Shown: one piece after another, positions 8,537 to 17,662 of the stretch
Numbering within the stretch: position 1 is the stretch's first letter
Layout of the letters: the number at the start of each line of letters is the position of its first letter
NCBI RefSeq assembly: GCF_003576375.1
Contig: NZ_QWGE01000004.1
Coordinates: forward strand, 248,001 to 312,000
Reading direction: 5' to 3'
Origin: Pontibacter oryzae
Lineage (GTDB): Bacteria > Bacteroidota > Bacteroidia > Cytophagales > Hymenobacteraceae
Length of the DNA: 64,000 nucleotides
Position numbers and translations under genes: made by a program
The notes under the pieces: model-generated
The model's database searches: none
Told to the model about the DNA's origin: nothing
What the model saw: only the letters and a program-made list of their open reading frames with translations

Positions 8537-9904
8537 TTATTGCGTTAGTTGTTGGAGCCCGCTGCAATCCTGGTACTCCGGGTCTACTTCGATGTATACG
8601 GTGCCGATGTTCTTGGCGAACCATTCGCTTACGGCTTTGCTGCGCTTTTGGGCAAGAGCAGCATTAGCTATTTTCTGGTAATCATCCGTCAGGTTGGCCA
8701 AGTGCGGCGTAGTCTTCGATTTCAGGTAGATGATGCGCATCGCCTCCTGCCCGTCGGGTGTTGTAAATGGGACCGGCTTTGAAACCTCGCCTACCTGCAT
8801 CGTATCAATCACGAAGAAGATGGCTGGGTCAACCTGGTCCATGGTGATGTAGGTGGCACCCGTGGAGCGGCTGGTTATCATACCGCCATTGTCCTTTGTT
8901 CCTTTATCGTCTGAGTACTCTTTGGCGGCCTGCGCAAAGGTCAGGCTGTCGCTTTGGATTAGCTCGCGCACTTTTTCCAGGTCTTCGGCAGCAGCGGCCA
9001 CATCTACAGTAGCTGTTGCCGGCTTAATTAGGATGTGGCGCGTGTTAAACTCTTGGCCACGGCGCTCGATCAACTGTATCAGGTGGAAGCCAAACTGCGA
9101 CTCGATAACGTTTGAGATGCCGCCTGGCTCGAGGCGTAAAGCTGCTGCTTCATACTCTGGCACCAGTTCTTTCTTCTTAAAAAAGCCTAGTTCACCGCCT
9201 GCCTGTGCAGAACCCGGGTCTTGCGAATACTGGCGGGCCAACGTGGCAAAATCCTCACCGGCAAGTATACGCTCGCGCAGCTTTTCCAGTTTTTGGCGTG
9301 CCTCCTGCTTTTGCTCGCGGCCAATCTCTGCAAAATTTACAATCTGCCCGATTTCTACCTCCGTTGAGAAGTATGGCAGGCTGTCTTTTGGGATGGCATT
9401 AAAGTATCTCTTAATTTCGTTTGGGGTTACACTTACTTTTCCGGTGATGTTGCGCTGCATTTGCTCCATAACCAGCTGCTCACGGACTGTCTTGCGAAGC
9501 TCGTCTTTGAGCTGTTTCAGGCTTTTATTATAGTATTGCTCTAGACGGTCGGTGCCGCCCACCTGGCTGGCCAGGTACTCGATACGCTGGTTTAGCTGGC
9601 CGGTAACAGTGCCTTCTTCCACTACTACAGAGTCTATCTCTGCGCGGGCAAGCAACAGTTTGTCCTGCAGCAGCGATGTGAAAATTTGGCATTTCAAATC
9701 TTCGCTAGGCTGTTGCTTAGATTGGGCTAGGTACTGCAAGTATCCAAACTCCAGGTCGGAGCGCAAAATAATATGGTTATCTACCTTGGCTATAATGCCA
9801 TCCACCTGGCGCTGCACAGGTGCCTGGGCAAAAGCCGTGGCAGAAAATACGATGAGGCAAAGTGCCGCAAAGGCCGAAGTGGCAAAATGATGAATCTTTT
9901 TCAA
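8537..9904 (-). CDS. SurA-like periplasmic peptidyl-prolyl isomerase
   Basis: Outer-membrane-protein chaperone and parvulin-type isomerase of 455 aa. A signal peptide (to about residue 27, ending FAQA) precedes a SurA N-terminal helical domain with VDGIIAKVDNHIILRSDLE. Two parvulin (PpiC) domains follow, one at about residues 180-280 (EFDF-like GEDFATLARQYSQDPGSAQ and GFHLIQLIERR) and one starting at RHILIKP, about 285-395. SurA escorts unfolded barrel proteins across the periplasm. It sits between the PpiC-OmpA fusion gene (about 100 bases upstream) and the MoxR gene (7 bases downstream), so co-transcription with at least MoxR is likely. Confidence 0.94.
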   Translation of the reverse strand: MKKIHHFATSAFAALCLIVFSATAFAQAPVQRQVDGIIAKVDNHIILRSDLEFGYLQYLAQSKQQPSEDLKCQIFTSLLQDKLLLARAEIDSVVVEEGTVTGQLNQRIEYLASQVGGTDRLEQYYNKSLKQLKDELRKTVREQLVMEQMQRNITGKVSVTPNEIKRYFNAIPKDSLPYFSTEVEIGQIVNFAEIGREQKQEARQKLEKLRERILAGEDFATLARQYSQDPGSAQAGGELGFFKKKELVPEYEAAALRLEPGGISNVIESQFGFHLIQLIERRGQEFNTRHILIKPATATVDVAAAAEDLEKVRELIQSDSLTFAQAAKEYSDDKGTKDNGGMITSRSTGATYITMDQVDPAIFFVIDTMQVGEVSKPVPFTTPDGQEAMRIIYLKSKTTPHLANLTDDYQKIANAALAQKRSKAVSEWFAKNIGTVYIEVDPEYQDCSGLQQLTQ

Positions 9905-10000
9905 GGTTGTAATTTTTTATACTTACGCTGAAAATCAACGCACAATTTACTTCTTTATTCTGAGATTACCCGAAAAGCGGGGCAAAAGGCTTCTGGGCGC

Positions 10001-12301
10001 TTATTTCTGAACAAGTTTCTCTACCTCGCTATCTTTAATCTGTACAGGGTACTTGGCGCGTAATTCCTGCACCCACTGCTCCTCCAGGTAGTTCTGATAA
10101 TCTGATATAGCTTGGCCACGCACTTCGCTGAGTTCTTTTTGAGCCGGAGGTAGCACATCTTTAATAAGTATCAGGTACTCGCGCCCGTTTTGCTGCAAAG
10201 TATAGCTACCTGCTTTCCAGTCTATGGTATCCAAGGCTTTGTTCTCACCGTGCTGAAATTTCTTTTCGGTGATCTGCACATCCAGCGGGTTCTTCTTATT
10301 CAGGTTATCTGCCAACGCAGCCAGTTCAGAAGTATAAAGTGTGAACGATACACGGCGGTTGCGGCGGCGGCCAGTTTCTGTATTGTCTGGGCCGGCTTGC
10401 TTGCTCTTGCCAAGGCTGTTACTGGTGATTTGGGCGGTAGGTGCACCTTGCTCCTTTAAATATGCTGTAGCCGCAGCTGCACGGGCTTCTGCCAGTTTAG
10501 CGTTCTCGCGGGCATCGGTGTGGCCGTTTACATCCAGGGAAAGGTCCTGGTTGTTTTGCAGCATGTTCGCCAGCTCTTTCAGTTTAGCTTTGCCTTCAGC
10601 GCTCAGTTCTGCTTTGTTCTGAGTAAAGAGCACATCGGTAAGTTTACCAAAGGAAATCGGGTAGCGGCGTGTGGCTAGCTGTTGCTGCGCTTGCTGCAGC
10701 AATTCCTTATTGGCTGCACTGATAACAATAGCATCGGCACGCTCGGCCCATTTATACTTGTCGCGGTTCTGGTTAAAGTAGTTGCGCAGGCCTACAGAGT
10801 CTTCCACTGCTTTGGACCATACTTTCTCATCCATCAGTTGGAAAAGTAGTATGCCATCGTGGTACTCCTGCACCAGCATGCGGTAATCGGTATACTTATT
10901 GGCCAGGTTGTTTCTTTCATACTCTACCAGCTTACTCTCTACAAAGTTGTTGTAGAGCACGTTCATGGCATGTGTGGCAGAACCAGTGGCGCGTGGCCGC
11001 TGCTGCTCTTGCGCATAAGTATAAAACTCACCAATAGTATAAGGTTTGCCCTGTATTGTGAAAAGGGTTTGCTTCAGTGTTTTATCATCCGCATTGAAGC
11101 GCCATTTGCCTTGCAGTAACTCGTCTGTGGCCGCAGCCATAGCGGTGGCTTTTGTCTCGGCGCTTTCTATAAAGCTGTTTTCATGCTTTATGCGTTTCAG
11201 GAAGGCTGTTTTATTAAGCTCGGAGCGAGAATCCTTTGCTATTTTGTTGCGCAGGTACTGCTCCATTTCCTCGTAAGGAGACAGGTTGCGCTTTTCCGCA
11301 AGCTTGATAATATGCCATCCGTAAGGCGTATAAACCGGTTTGGATACATCTCCGGGTTTCTGCAAACCGAAGGCGGCCTCCTCGAAAGACGGAATCATGC
11401 GGCCGGTGCCAAACCAAGGCAACTCACCGCCATTGGCGGCAGAATTGGCATCCTCAGAGAATTCGGCGGCAAGTTTAGTCCAGTCTTCGCCTTTTTGCAC
11501 ACGCTTAAAGATAGCTTCGGCCCGTTGCTTTGCCGCCAAGGAGTCGGCTGCGGGGGCGCCAGGCGTGGAGCGAACCATAATGTGGGCTACTTTTGCCTCG
11601 CCACGAGCTTCGCGCTTGTTATTTACCTTTATCAGATGATAGCCAAAACGGGTGCGCACCGGCATAGAGATTTGTCCCACAGCCGTTTTGTATGCGGCAT
11701 CCTCAAATGGATAAACCATTTGCAAGGCAGTGAAATAACCCAGGCTGCCTTTATTCTCGGCCGCAGAAGGGTCTTGCGAAAACTCCTGGGCCAATTTGCC
11801 GAAGTCTTCCCCGTTTTGCGCACGCTGGCGCAGTTTCATACTTTGGTTGTAAGCAGCCAGTGTATCTTCAGGAGCTGCATCTGGCGCAACAGAGATTAGT
11901 ATATGCGAGGCGTTAACCTCCTGCTTCATGCGTTCGTAGGCCTCACGCACTAGCTGGTCGGTTACGCTTTTTTCCGTTAAATATGGCTGGGCCAGTTGCT
12001 CCTTATAGCCTTCCAGCTCACGCTTAAAAGCCATGGTTGTATCGAGGCCACGCTTTTCGGCCTCTATTACTTTTAGCTTGAAATTGGTGTAAAGGTCCAG
12101 GTACTCGCTAAGGCTTTGGCGGGTGTACGCATCATCGTTGCCGCTATTGTTTTTCTCATACACATAGCGGAACTCGGTTAGAGAAATGGGTTGGGAGCCA
12201 AGCGTAGCGATTGCGGGTTCTTTGCTGTCGGTCTTCTTGGTGGCGGTGCAGCCGGCTATGGCCAGGGCGGCTACCGCTGCAAGTAGTTGGTTGCTGCGCA
12301 T
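10001..12301 (-). CDS. Lipoprotein with two parvulin domains and an OmpA-like domain
   Basis: Exported foldase of 766 aa. The N-terminus MRSNQLLAAVAALAIAGC is a lipoprotein signal with Cys18 as the lipidation site. A SurA-type helical domain is followed by two tandem PpiC domains (about residues 130-232 from ASHILISV, and 238-338 from VAHIMVRS). A second helical part comes next. Unexpectedly, an OmpA/MotB-type domain lies at about residues 545-655, with VLFTQNKAELSAEGKAKLKEL, NGHTDARENAKLAEARA and a GRRRNRRVSF end. That motif binds peptidoglycan diaminopimelate in OmpA. A last segment (YILIKDVLPPAQKELSEVRG) resembles the C-terminal strands of Bacteroidota PpiC proteins. It heads the minus-strand foldase cluster. 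The domain calls are firm; tethering to peptidoglycan is inference. Confidence 0.9.
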   Translation of the reverse strand: MRSNQLLAAVAALAIAGCTATKKTDSKEPAIATLGSQPISLTEFRYVYEKNNSGNDDAYTRQSLSEYLDLYTNFKLKVIEAEKRGLDTTMAFKRELEGYKEQLAQPYLTEKSVTDQLVREAYERMKQEVNASHILISVAPDAAPEDTLAAYNQSMKLRQRAQNGEDFGKLAQEFSQDPSAAENKGSLGYFTALQMVYPFEDAAYKTAVGQISMPVRTRFGYHLIKVNNKREARGEAKVAHIMVRSTPGAPAADSLAAKQRAEAIFKRVQKGEDWTKLAAEFSEDANSAANGGELPWFGTGRMIPSFEEAAFGLQKPGDVSKPVYTPYGWHIIKLAEKRNLSPYEEMEQYLRNKIAKDSRSELNKTAFLKRIKHENSFIESAETKATAMAAATDELLQGKWRFNADDKTLKQTLFTIQGKPYTIGEFYTYAQEQQRPRATGSATHAMNVLYNNFVESKLVEYERNNLANKYTDYRMLVQEYHDGILLFQLMDEKVWSKAVEDSVGLRNYFNQNRDKYKWAERADAIVISAANKELLQQAQQQLATRRYPISFGKLTDVLFTQNKAELSAEGKAKLKELANMLQNNQDLSLDVNGHTDARENAKLAEARAAAATAYLKEQGAPTAQITSNSLGKSKQAGPDNTETGRRRNRRVSFTLYTSELAALADNLNKKNPLDVQITEKKFQHGENKALDTIDWKAGSYTLQQNGREYLILIKDVLPPAQKELSEVRGQAISDYQNYLEEQWVQELRAKYPVQIKDSEVEKLVQK

Positions 12302-12467
12302 AAGTTAAATTAGAGCAAAACTGTTTCTTTGGCTGATTCTGGATCAGGGTATGCAATTTTAGTTAAAATTTCTGACAGATAAGTCAAAAACTATCACCAT
12401 AATACAATTGCAAAAGCTTTTGTTCCCGGATAACGGTTATTGCGCTGGTAAAGTATACGCGGGGCGC

Positions 12468-12884
12468 TTAATTGATTTTCTTGTAGAGCAGGCAGGTGTT
12501 TTGAGAGCCATTGGTTGTAAACTCCACTTTATCCATAATCCGGTTAACGAGCGCAATGCCTACGCCGCCTTTCTTGCCCAGCCGGATGTGCTCCTGTATA
12601 TCCGGCTCTTTGTAGTTCGTGCGTTGGAAAGCCACGCCGTTATCGGCAATCTCAAACTTAATCTGGCCGCTTAGGTTATGGATTGTGAGTGTAAGGTATT
12701 TGGCGGGATCCTCGTGATTGGCATGGATGATAAGGTTAGCGCATATCTCATCCACTGCCAGCACGATCTGGTTCATGAGAATATCCGAAAGCGCAAGTGC
12801 TTTCAGATACTCCGTCACGAAGTCCCGTATCAGCTTCAGGTTTTTTTTAGTACAATTTACCCGAATCGAATTATTCATTTGCAA
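12468..12884 (-). CDS. RsbW-like anti-sigma/serine kinase (HATPase_c_2)
   Basis: GHKL-fold protein of 138 aa, the usual size for RsbW/SpoIIAB-type switch kinases. VLAVDEICANLIIHAN is the N-box, KFEIADNGVAF the G1 box with its Asp, and GKKGGVGIALVNRIMDKVEF the G2/lid region. Such kinases phosphorylate and inactivate a STAS antagonist. The gene overlaps the STAS gene by 14 bases (12871-12884), which argues for coupled translation. It is the last gene of the phosphatase-STAS-kinase run. No partner sigma factor is encoded next to it, so the output could be a distant sigma factor or another protein. Confidence 0.93.
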   Translation of the reverse strand: MQMNNSIRVNCTKKNLKLIRDFVTEYLKALALSDILMNQIVLAVDEICANLIIHANHEDPAKYLTLTIHNLSGQIKFEIADNGVAFQRTNYKEPDIQEHIRLGKKGGVGIALVNRIMDKVEFTTNGSQNTCLLYKKIN

Positions 12885-13215
12885 TGGTCCTTGCTTCCTC
12901 GTAATCAGAAACGATGGTCATCAGCAGGTCGAGGCCTAGGATTTCGAACACGTTTCTTACCTTATCCTGCATGTTAAAGAAGATAAGCTTGATCTGTGCA
13001 TCCTCGAAGCGCTGCAGGTGTGAAATAAAAACACCCAGACCGGCAGAAGAAATATAGTGCAGGTTCTGGCAATCTACCAGAATCTTGCTGTACTTCATAA
13101 TCTCTGGATCAGATAACTCCTCGTCTAAAAGTACGGAAGAGCTTGCGTCCAGCTCACCGTCCAGGGTCATGATGACGGTGCTGTCTTTAATTTCTTGTGT
13201 AATTTTCATTGGCAT
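12871..13215 (-). CDS. STAS-domain anti-sigma factor antagonist
   Basis: Single STAS domain of 114 aa, RsbV/SpoIIAA-like. The phosphorylatable Ser lies in the loop DCQNLHYISSAGLGVFISHL, matching the DxSxxxSSGLG pattern of this family, with IISSA-type spacing. This protein would be held off by the kinase encoded in the overlapping downstream gene and reset by the PP2C phosphatase encoded 21 bases upstream. ILVDCQNLHYISS and the C-terminal NMQDKVRNVFEILGL complete the fold. Role by family: when unphosphorylated it binds the RsbW-like kinase and frees the kinase's other client. Confidence 0.93.
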   Translation of the reverse strand: MPMKITQEIKDSTVIMTLDGELDASSSVLLDEELSDPEIMKYSKILVDCQNLHYISSAGLGVFISHLQRFEDAQIKLIFFNMQDKVRNVFEILGLDLLMTIVSDYEEARTIANE

Positions 13216-13236
13216 ACTTTACGGCTTAATCATTTC

Positions 13237-15297
13237 TTAGGTTGAGGGCTTGAACTTAATTACCAGCAGCGTCTGGTCGTCATACAAGTTACCGGGGCCG
13301 GTAAAATCCTGTAGGTCGTTTATGATGGCCCATTTAATATCTTCTGCTTCGAGGTGATATGTTTGCTTTAACATATATAATAACCGGTCTTCGCCATACT
13401 CATCGTTATTAGCGTTACGCGCCTCCACAATGCCGTCGGTGTATATCACCATCACATCCTCGGGGTTATAGTCATAATACATTTCCCGGACGTGGTTAGC
13501 GTAACTCTTGTCGCGGATAATGCCTAGCCCCAAACCATCGGTCTGAAAGTAGAAAACATCATCCATCATGGAGTTGTAGTATAGCGTATGGCAATGGCCG
13601 GCACGTGCAAACATAAAGCCCTTCATACGGTAATCGATTATATATAGCGCAGAAGTTATGAAAGAGGTTCGCTCCAGGCAGCGGCTCAGAGCGCTGTTAG
13701 CCTGCTTCATAAACTCGCTTGGGGCCATATCCTGCTGCATCAAGCCATGGAAAATCCCTTTCATCTGAGCCATATGGAAAGCCGCCGAAATACCTTTGCC
13801 CGAAACATCGCCGATAATAATGGCAATGCGCGACTCGCTTAGCTGCAGGAAATCATAAAAATCACCACCAACCTCTTTGGCTGCCACGGCATGCGTGCTT
13901 ATCTCAAACCAGCTATCCGTAGGGAATGTTTTCGGGATGAGGCTTTCCTGTACTTGTGTGGCGATCTTTAGCTCTTCCTTATAACGCTCGTTCTGGAGCG
14001 ATTCGTTTACAAGGCGCAGGTTTTCGATAGTTAATGTGGTTTGGCTGGTAAACGTGCGCAACACGTTCACTGTCTCTCGGTCAAAACCGCCCTCAATATC
14101 TTTAAGCAAGTATAAAACACCGGAAAGGTGCTTGGTTGTTTTTATGGGAAGTATGGCCATCGATTTCCAAGGCAGCATGAGCTCCCGAAAGCCGGGGTTG
14201 CGGTTCAGGTTATTGTTGATGTAATCGATGTTCAGGATGTTATAAGCCAGCAAAAGGTGACGTATACGTGAAATCTGGTCTTGGTTAATGTTAAGCAAGT
14301 GGGCTGCCTGGGGCTCGCCTCCAGCTCGAGTCAGCTCAAACCAAGCGGCGCTGGCATCGGCAGCCTTGATCGTACTCTCAAAGAGCATGTTATATACTTG
14401 CGTCTCGCTTTGGCCTTGCTGTATTGACTGGCTCAGGCGCTGGAAATTAAGCAGGTCCTCGCTTTTCTGCTCAAACACACCGGAAGTCGGTAAACTAAAT
14501 AGCGATACCAGAAAGGCGGCTAGCGTGTACAAGGTCACAAAAAGCATGGCTATCAGCAGGAAGCCAACATCAGAATAATCAATGGCAAGCTCCGGGCTAT
14601 CGGCTGTGTTCTTGAAAAACCTGAAGAAGATATAGCAGCTGAGAAGTATGGCACCCAGCAGCACCAGCGAGCGGCTCTTGTTGTTGAAGGTAAGATAGGC
14701 CACCCACTTCATGTTAGTGCACAGGAAAAGGATGTAAAAACCCATCAGTGCCAGCAGCGGCAGGAAAATGTAGCTGGTGTAGTTAAAGTTAAAGACGGTG
14801 AGCAGGAGCGTGGCTGCAAGCAATATCTCAAACCAATCCCAGGCAATCTGCAGGAACTTATTTTTGTGATAGAGCAGCAACTGCCGCCAGATGTAAAAAG
14901 CCTTTGCCAGGAAAAGCACCAGCAGACCAAAGTTGATCTGGTAAACCAGGTGCATCAGCAAGACAGATTCCTTGCCAATGTAATTGGTATACACCCGGTA
15001 GCCCAAGTAAAGCGCCACGCTTAAGTATGCCGCCACCCCAGCTTTGGAAAACAGGTTCCAGAGATAGCCAATAAAATCTATGCCTTTTAAGGTTTCGGTC
15101 TGGATGCGCTGAAACAGAAACACCGACACGATGAACACCACGATTAACAGGTTGGAAAAAAACGGGAACGCAAATTTAGGCACGCCGTTGCCGGACAGCA
15201 GGCTTTCAGCGTTGAGCAAGACATAAGCAAGCAACAACAGCCAACTGATGAGTCCAGAAATTGCCAATAAAGATTTTGCGTTGGTTTTGTATAGCAT
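13237..15297 (-). CDS. Membrane-bound PP2C/SpoIIE serine phosphatase with GAF-like region
   Basis: Signalling phosphatase of 686 aa. The first 280 residues hold about seven or eight hydrophobic segments. A linker and a GAF-like region follow (about residues 290-430, AWFELTRAGG to LRTFTSQTTLTIENLRLV). The C-terminal SpoIIE/RsbU PP2C domain has the metal-binding motifs AKEVGGDFYDF, IIIGDVSGKGISAAFHMA, MFARAGHCHTLYY and VMVIYTDGIVEARN. It heads the three-gene minus-strand operon with the STAS and RsbW-like genes, so its substrate is almost certainly that STAS protein. What the membrane region senses is unknown. Confidence 0.94.
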   Translation of the reverse strand: MLYKTNAKSLLAISGLISWLLLLAYVLLNAESLLSGNGVPKFAFPFFSNLLIVVFIVSVFLFQRIQTETLKGIDFIGYLWNLFSKAGVAAYLSVALYLGYRVYTNYIGKESVLLMHLVYQINFGLLVLFLAKAFYIWRQLLLYHKNKFLQIAWDWFEILLAATLLLTVFNFNYTSYIFLPLLALMGFYILFLCTNMKWVAYLTFNNKSRSLVLLGAILLSCYIFFRFFKNTADSPELAIDYSDVGFLLIAMLFVTLYTLAAFLVSLFSLPTSGVFEQKSEDLLNFQRLSQSIQQGQSETQVYNMLFESTIKAADASAAWFELTRAGGEPQAAHLLNINQDQISRIRHLLLAYNILNIDYINNNLNRNPGFRELMLPWKSMAILPIKTTKHLSGVLYLLKDIEGGFDRETVNVLRTFTSQTTLTIENLRLVNESLQNERYKEELKIATQVQESLIPKTFPTDSWFEISTHAVAAKEVGGDFYDFLQLSESRIAIIIGDVSGKGISAAFHMAQMKGIFHGLMQQDMAPSEFMKQANSALSRCLERTSFITSALYIIDYRMKGFMFARAGHCHTLYYNSMMDDVFYFQTDGLGLGIIRDKSYANHVREMYYDYNPEDVMVIYTDGIVEARNANNDEYGEDRLLYMLKQTYHLEAEDIKWAIINDLQDFTGPGNLYDDQTLLVIKFKPST

Positions 15298-15482
15298 AAA
15301 ACGGATATCCGTCTTTTATTAAGCAGCAATCGATTCGGATTCTCCCGGCTGATTCTATGGTGAAAGGTAAGAATTTTTTTGGCTCTATGCCTAAAGCGTT
15401 ACACCTGTTTGAGAAAATCACCTTGCATAACGTAAAACGGTTAAAGTTGGTTAGCTTTTATTACTACCAGAACTTATGGGTT

Positions 15483-15529
15483 AACATAAAGGGCCGCCAG
15501 AACTATGTTATCCGGCGGCCCTTTATGTT
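15483..15529 (-). terminator. guaB terminator, 16-bp perfect stem
   Basis: AACATAAAGGGCCGCC (15483-15498) is the exact inverse of 15514-15529, around a 15-base loop. It follows the guaB stop by 20 bases on the minus strand. The outer part is AT-rich instead of a classical T run. Confidence 0.8.
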
Positions 15530-15548
15530 GAAGTGATACAGGTTGTGC

Positions 15549-17018
15549 TTAGCGGCTATAGTTTGGTGCCTCACGCATAATCTGTACATCGTGCGGGTGG
15601 CTCTCGCGCAGGCCAGCGCCGCTGATCTTCACCATTTTGGCATTCCACAGGTCGCTGATGCTGGCAGTGCCGCAATAGCCCATACCAGCTTTAATGCCAC
15701 CAACCATTTGGTATATTACTTCGCTTACGAAGCCTTTGTAAGGCACGCGGCCCACAATGCCTTCGGGCACTAGCTTCTTAGCGTCTTTCTCGTTGCCCTG
15801 GAAGTAACGGTCTTTTGAGCCTTCTTCCATGGCCTCTACAGAGCCCATGCCGCGGTACGTCTTAAACTTACGTCCTTCGTAGATGATGACCTCGCCTGGG
15901 GCTTCCTCTGTGCCTGCCAGCAAAGAACCGATCATGATGGTGCTTGCGCCCCCAGCCAATGCTTTTACCACATCACCGGAGAACTTCACGCCACCATCGG
16001 CAATAACCGGGACGCCGGTGCCCTCCAGGCCGCGCGCGGCTTCCATAACAGCAGAGAGTTGCGGCACGCCTATACCTGCAATAACGCGGGTGGTACAGAT
16101 ACTGCCCGGGCCAACACCCACTTTTACGGCATCGGCACCAGCATCGGCCAGCGCCTTTGCGCCTTCGGCAGTGGCAATGTTGCCGGCAATCAGGTCAATG
16201 TTCGGGAATTCGGTTTTGATGCGCCTAACAGCCTCCAGCACGCCTTTTGAGTGGCCGTGGGCAGTATCAACGCTGATAACATCTACGCCAGCATCTACCA
16301 GGGCCTTCACGCGGTCCAGCACGTCAGGGGTTACTCCAACGGCGGCGCCTACGCGCAAGCGGCCATATTCGTCTTTGCAGGCAAAAGGGCGGTCTTTCTT
16401 CTTTAGGATATCTTTGTAAGTAATTAAGCCGGCTAGTTTCCCGTGCTCATCTACTACAGGAAGTTTCTCAATTTTATACTCTTGCAGTATGTCTTCGGCC
16501 TTGGCCAGGTCAGTACCTTTGTTGGCGGTAATCAGGTTCTGGCGCGTCATGATATCAGAAACAGGCTGCGTCAGGTCTTTCTGGAAACGCAGGTCGCGGT
16601 TTGTGATAATGCCTGTTAGTCGGCCTTCGTCGTTCACAATCGGGATACCGCCTATCTTGTTCTCGGTCATTATCTGCACGGCGTCGCCTAGGGTGGCTTT
16701 TTCGTTCAGGGTGATCGGGTCCAGGATCATGCCGCTTTCAGAGCGCTTTACCTTGCGCACCTGTTCCGCTTGTTTCTTGATCGACATGTTTTTATGGATA
16801 ATGCCGATACCGCCTTCCTGTGCCATCGCAATAGCCAAATCAGCTTCGGTTACGGTGTCCATGGCAGCCGAAATAAGCGGAATGTTTATGCGAATGTTGC
16901 GTGTAAGTTGTGAGGAAGTATCGGTTTGGTGAGGAAGCACCTCGGAGTAAGCCGGGAGGAGCAGCACGTCGTCGTAAGTCAGTGCCTCAAATAAAATCTT
17001 AGACTGATCGGAGAGCAT
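15549..17018 (-). CDS. guaB: Inosine-5'-monophosphate dehydrogenase
   Basis: Converts IMP to XMP with NAD, the first committed step of GMP synthesis. At 489 aa it is standard length. The barrel begins [16 protein letters not shown]. Two CBS domains are inserted at about residues 95-205 ([35 protein letters not shown]). The catalytic Cys lies in [18 protein letters not shown], followed by [21 protein letters not shown] and the IMP-flap region [20 protein letters not shown]. It is a single gene with its own strong hairpin terminator. A TAACTTTA sequence about 40 bases upstream on the minus strand is a near match to the -7 consensus. Confidence 0.98.
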   Translation of the reverse strand: MLSDQSKILFEALTYDDVLLLPAYSEVLPHQTDTSSQLTRNIRINIPLISAAMDTVTEADLAIAMAQEGGIGIIHKNMSIKKQAEQVRKVKRSESGMILDPITLNEKATLGDAVQIMTENKIGGIPIVNDEGRLTGIITNRDLRFQKDLTQPVSDIMTRQNLITANKGTDLAKAEDILQEYKIEKLPVVDEHGKLAGLITYKDILKKKDRPFACKDEYGRLRVGAAVGVTPDVLDRVKALVDAGVDVISVDTAHGHSKGVLEAVRRIKTEFPNIDLIAGNIATAEGAKALADAGADAVKVGVGPGSICTTRVIAGIGVPQLSAVMEAARGLEGTGVPVIADGGVKFSGDVVKALAGGASTIMIGSLLAGTEEAPGEVIIYEGRKFKTYRGMGSVEAMEEGSKDRYFQGNEKDAKKLVPEGIVGRVPYKGFVSEVIYQMVGGIKAGMGYCGTASISDLWNAKMVKISGAGLRESHPHDVQIMREAPNYSR

Positions 17019-17224
17019 GGCAAATAAATTAGGGGTTATTATTTGCCGCGTAAAGTTACAGAAATATAAATGGATAATTATGCAAACAGGCTGTTTATTT
17101 TTTTGAAGTTCAACGGGCTAGCCCCTTGAGAAACTATAAAATCCTAGCTTATACTTGCTGCTGAAGGCTGAGGCGCAAGTATAAGCTGGTTCCAAGCGCC
17201 AGCATCTTGCTTTCTGCGGATGGC

Positions 17225-17542
17225 TTAATATTGCGCCATGCTAGGGTCTACTTGCGTAGCCCAGGCATGTATGCCTCCTTTCAAGTTTAGCAGGTTCTCG
17301 TAGCCAAGCCGCTGGGTAAGGTAATTTATAGCTTGCGCACTCCGGAAACCATGGTGGCAGATAACCACTACCGGTATATCGCGCCGCACGCGCGCCGACT
17401 GCTTAGGCAGATCGCCCAGCGGAATAAGCTCACCGCCTAGGTTGCATATCTCAAACTCCTCTGGCTCGCGCACATCCACCAGTTGTATGCGGCTGCTATG
17501 CGAAAGCCTTGCCTTCAGTTCTTGTGCTGTAATCTCGTCCAT
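17225..17542 (-). CDS. Single-domain rhodanese-like protein
   Basis: Sulfurtransferase-type protein of 105 aa, similar in size to GlpE. VQLVDVREPEEFEICNLGG is the N-terminal rhodanese motif. The active-site loop is VVVICHHGFRSAQA, with the catalytic Cys in CHHGFRS. The C-terminal end LLNLKGGIHAWATQVDPSMAQY is usual. An intact Cys means the persulfide-carrying function may be retained. It is a single gene between guaB and the divergent pnuC-type gene. The sulfur acceptor is unknown. Confidence 0.92.
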   Translation of the reverse strand: MDEITAQELKARLSHSSRIQLVDVREPEEFEICNLGGELIPLGDLPKQSARVRRDIPVVVICHHGFRSAQAINYLTQRLGYENLLNLKGGIHAWATQVDPSMAQY

Positions 17543-17662
17543 GGTTTTGCGCTGTAATGCAGGTATAGTTTTAGCGGCTTAAACAAGCTTTGGTTACGTT
17601 GTGTTTTCAAAATTAAGCAAGCTTTTGTTTACAAGCGTATGTTTGGCGTGTAAATTGCAGCA

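Noticed and set aside
9552..9890. Long plus-strand frames opposite the SurA-like gene
   Set aside because: Antisense shadows of a clear parvulin gene; high coding density in this region leaves many such frames open.
12400..12425. Short palindrome CAAAAGCTTTTG in the gap before the RsbW-like gene end
   Set aside because: Only 12 bases, no T run in the right place; likely chance.
15206..15421. 71-codon minus-strand ORF upstream of the PP2C gene
   Set aside because: It overlaps the start of the phosphatase in another frame and shows no family pattern.
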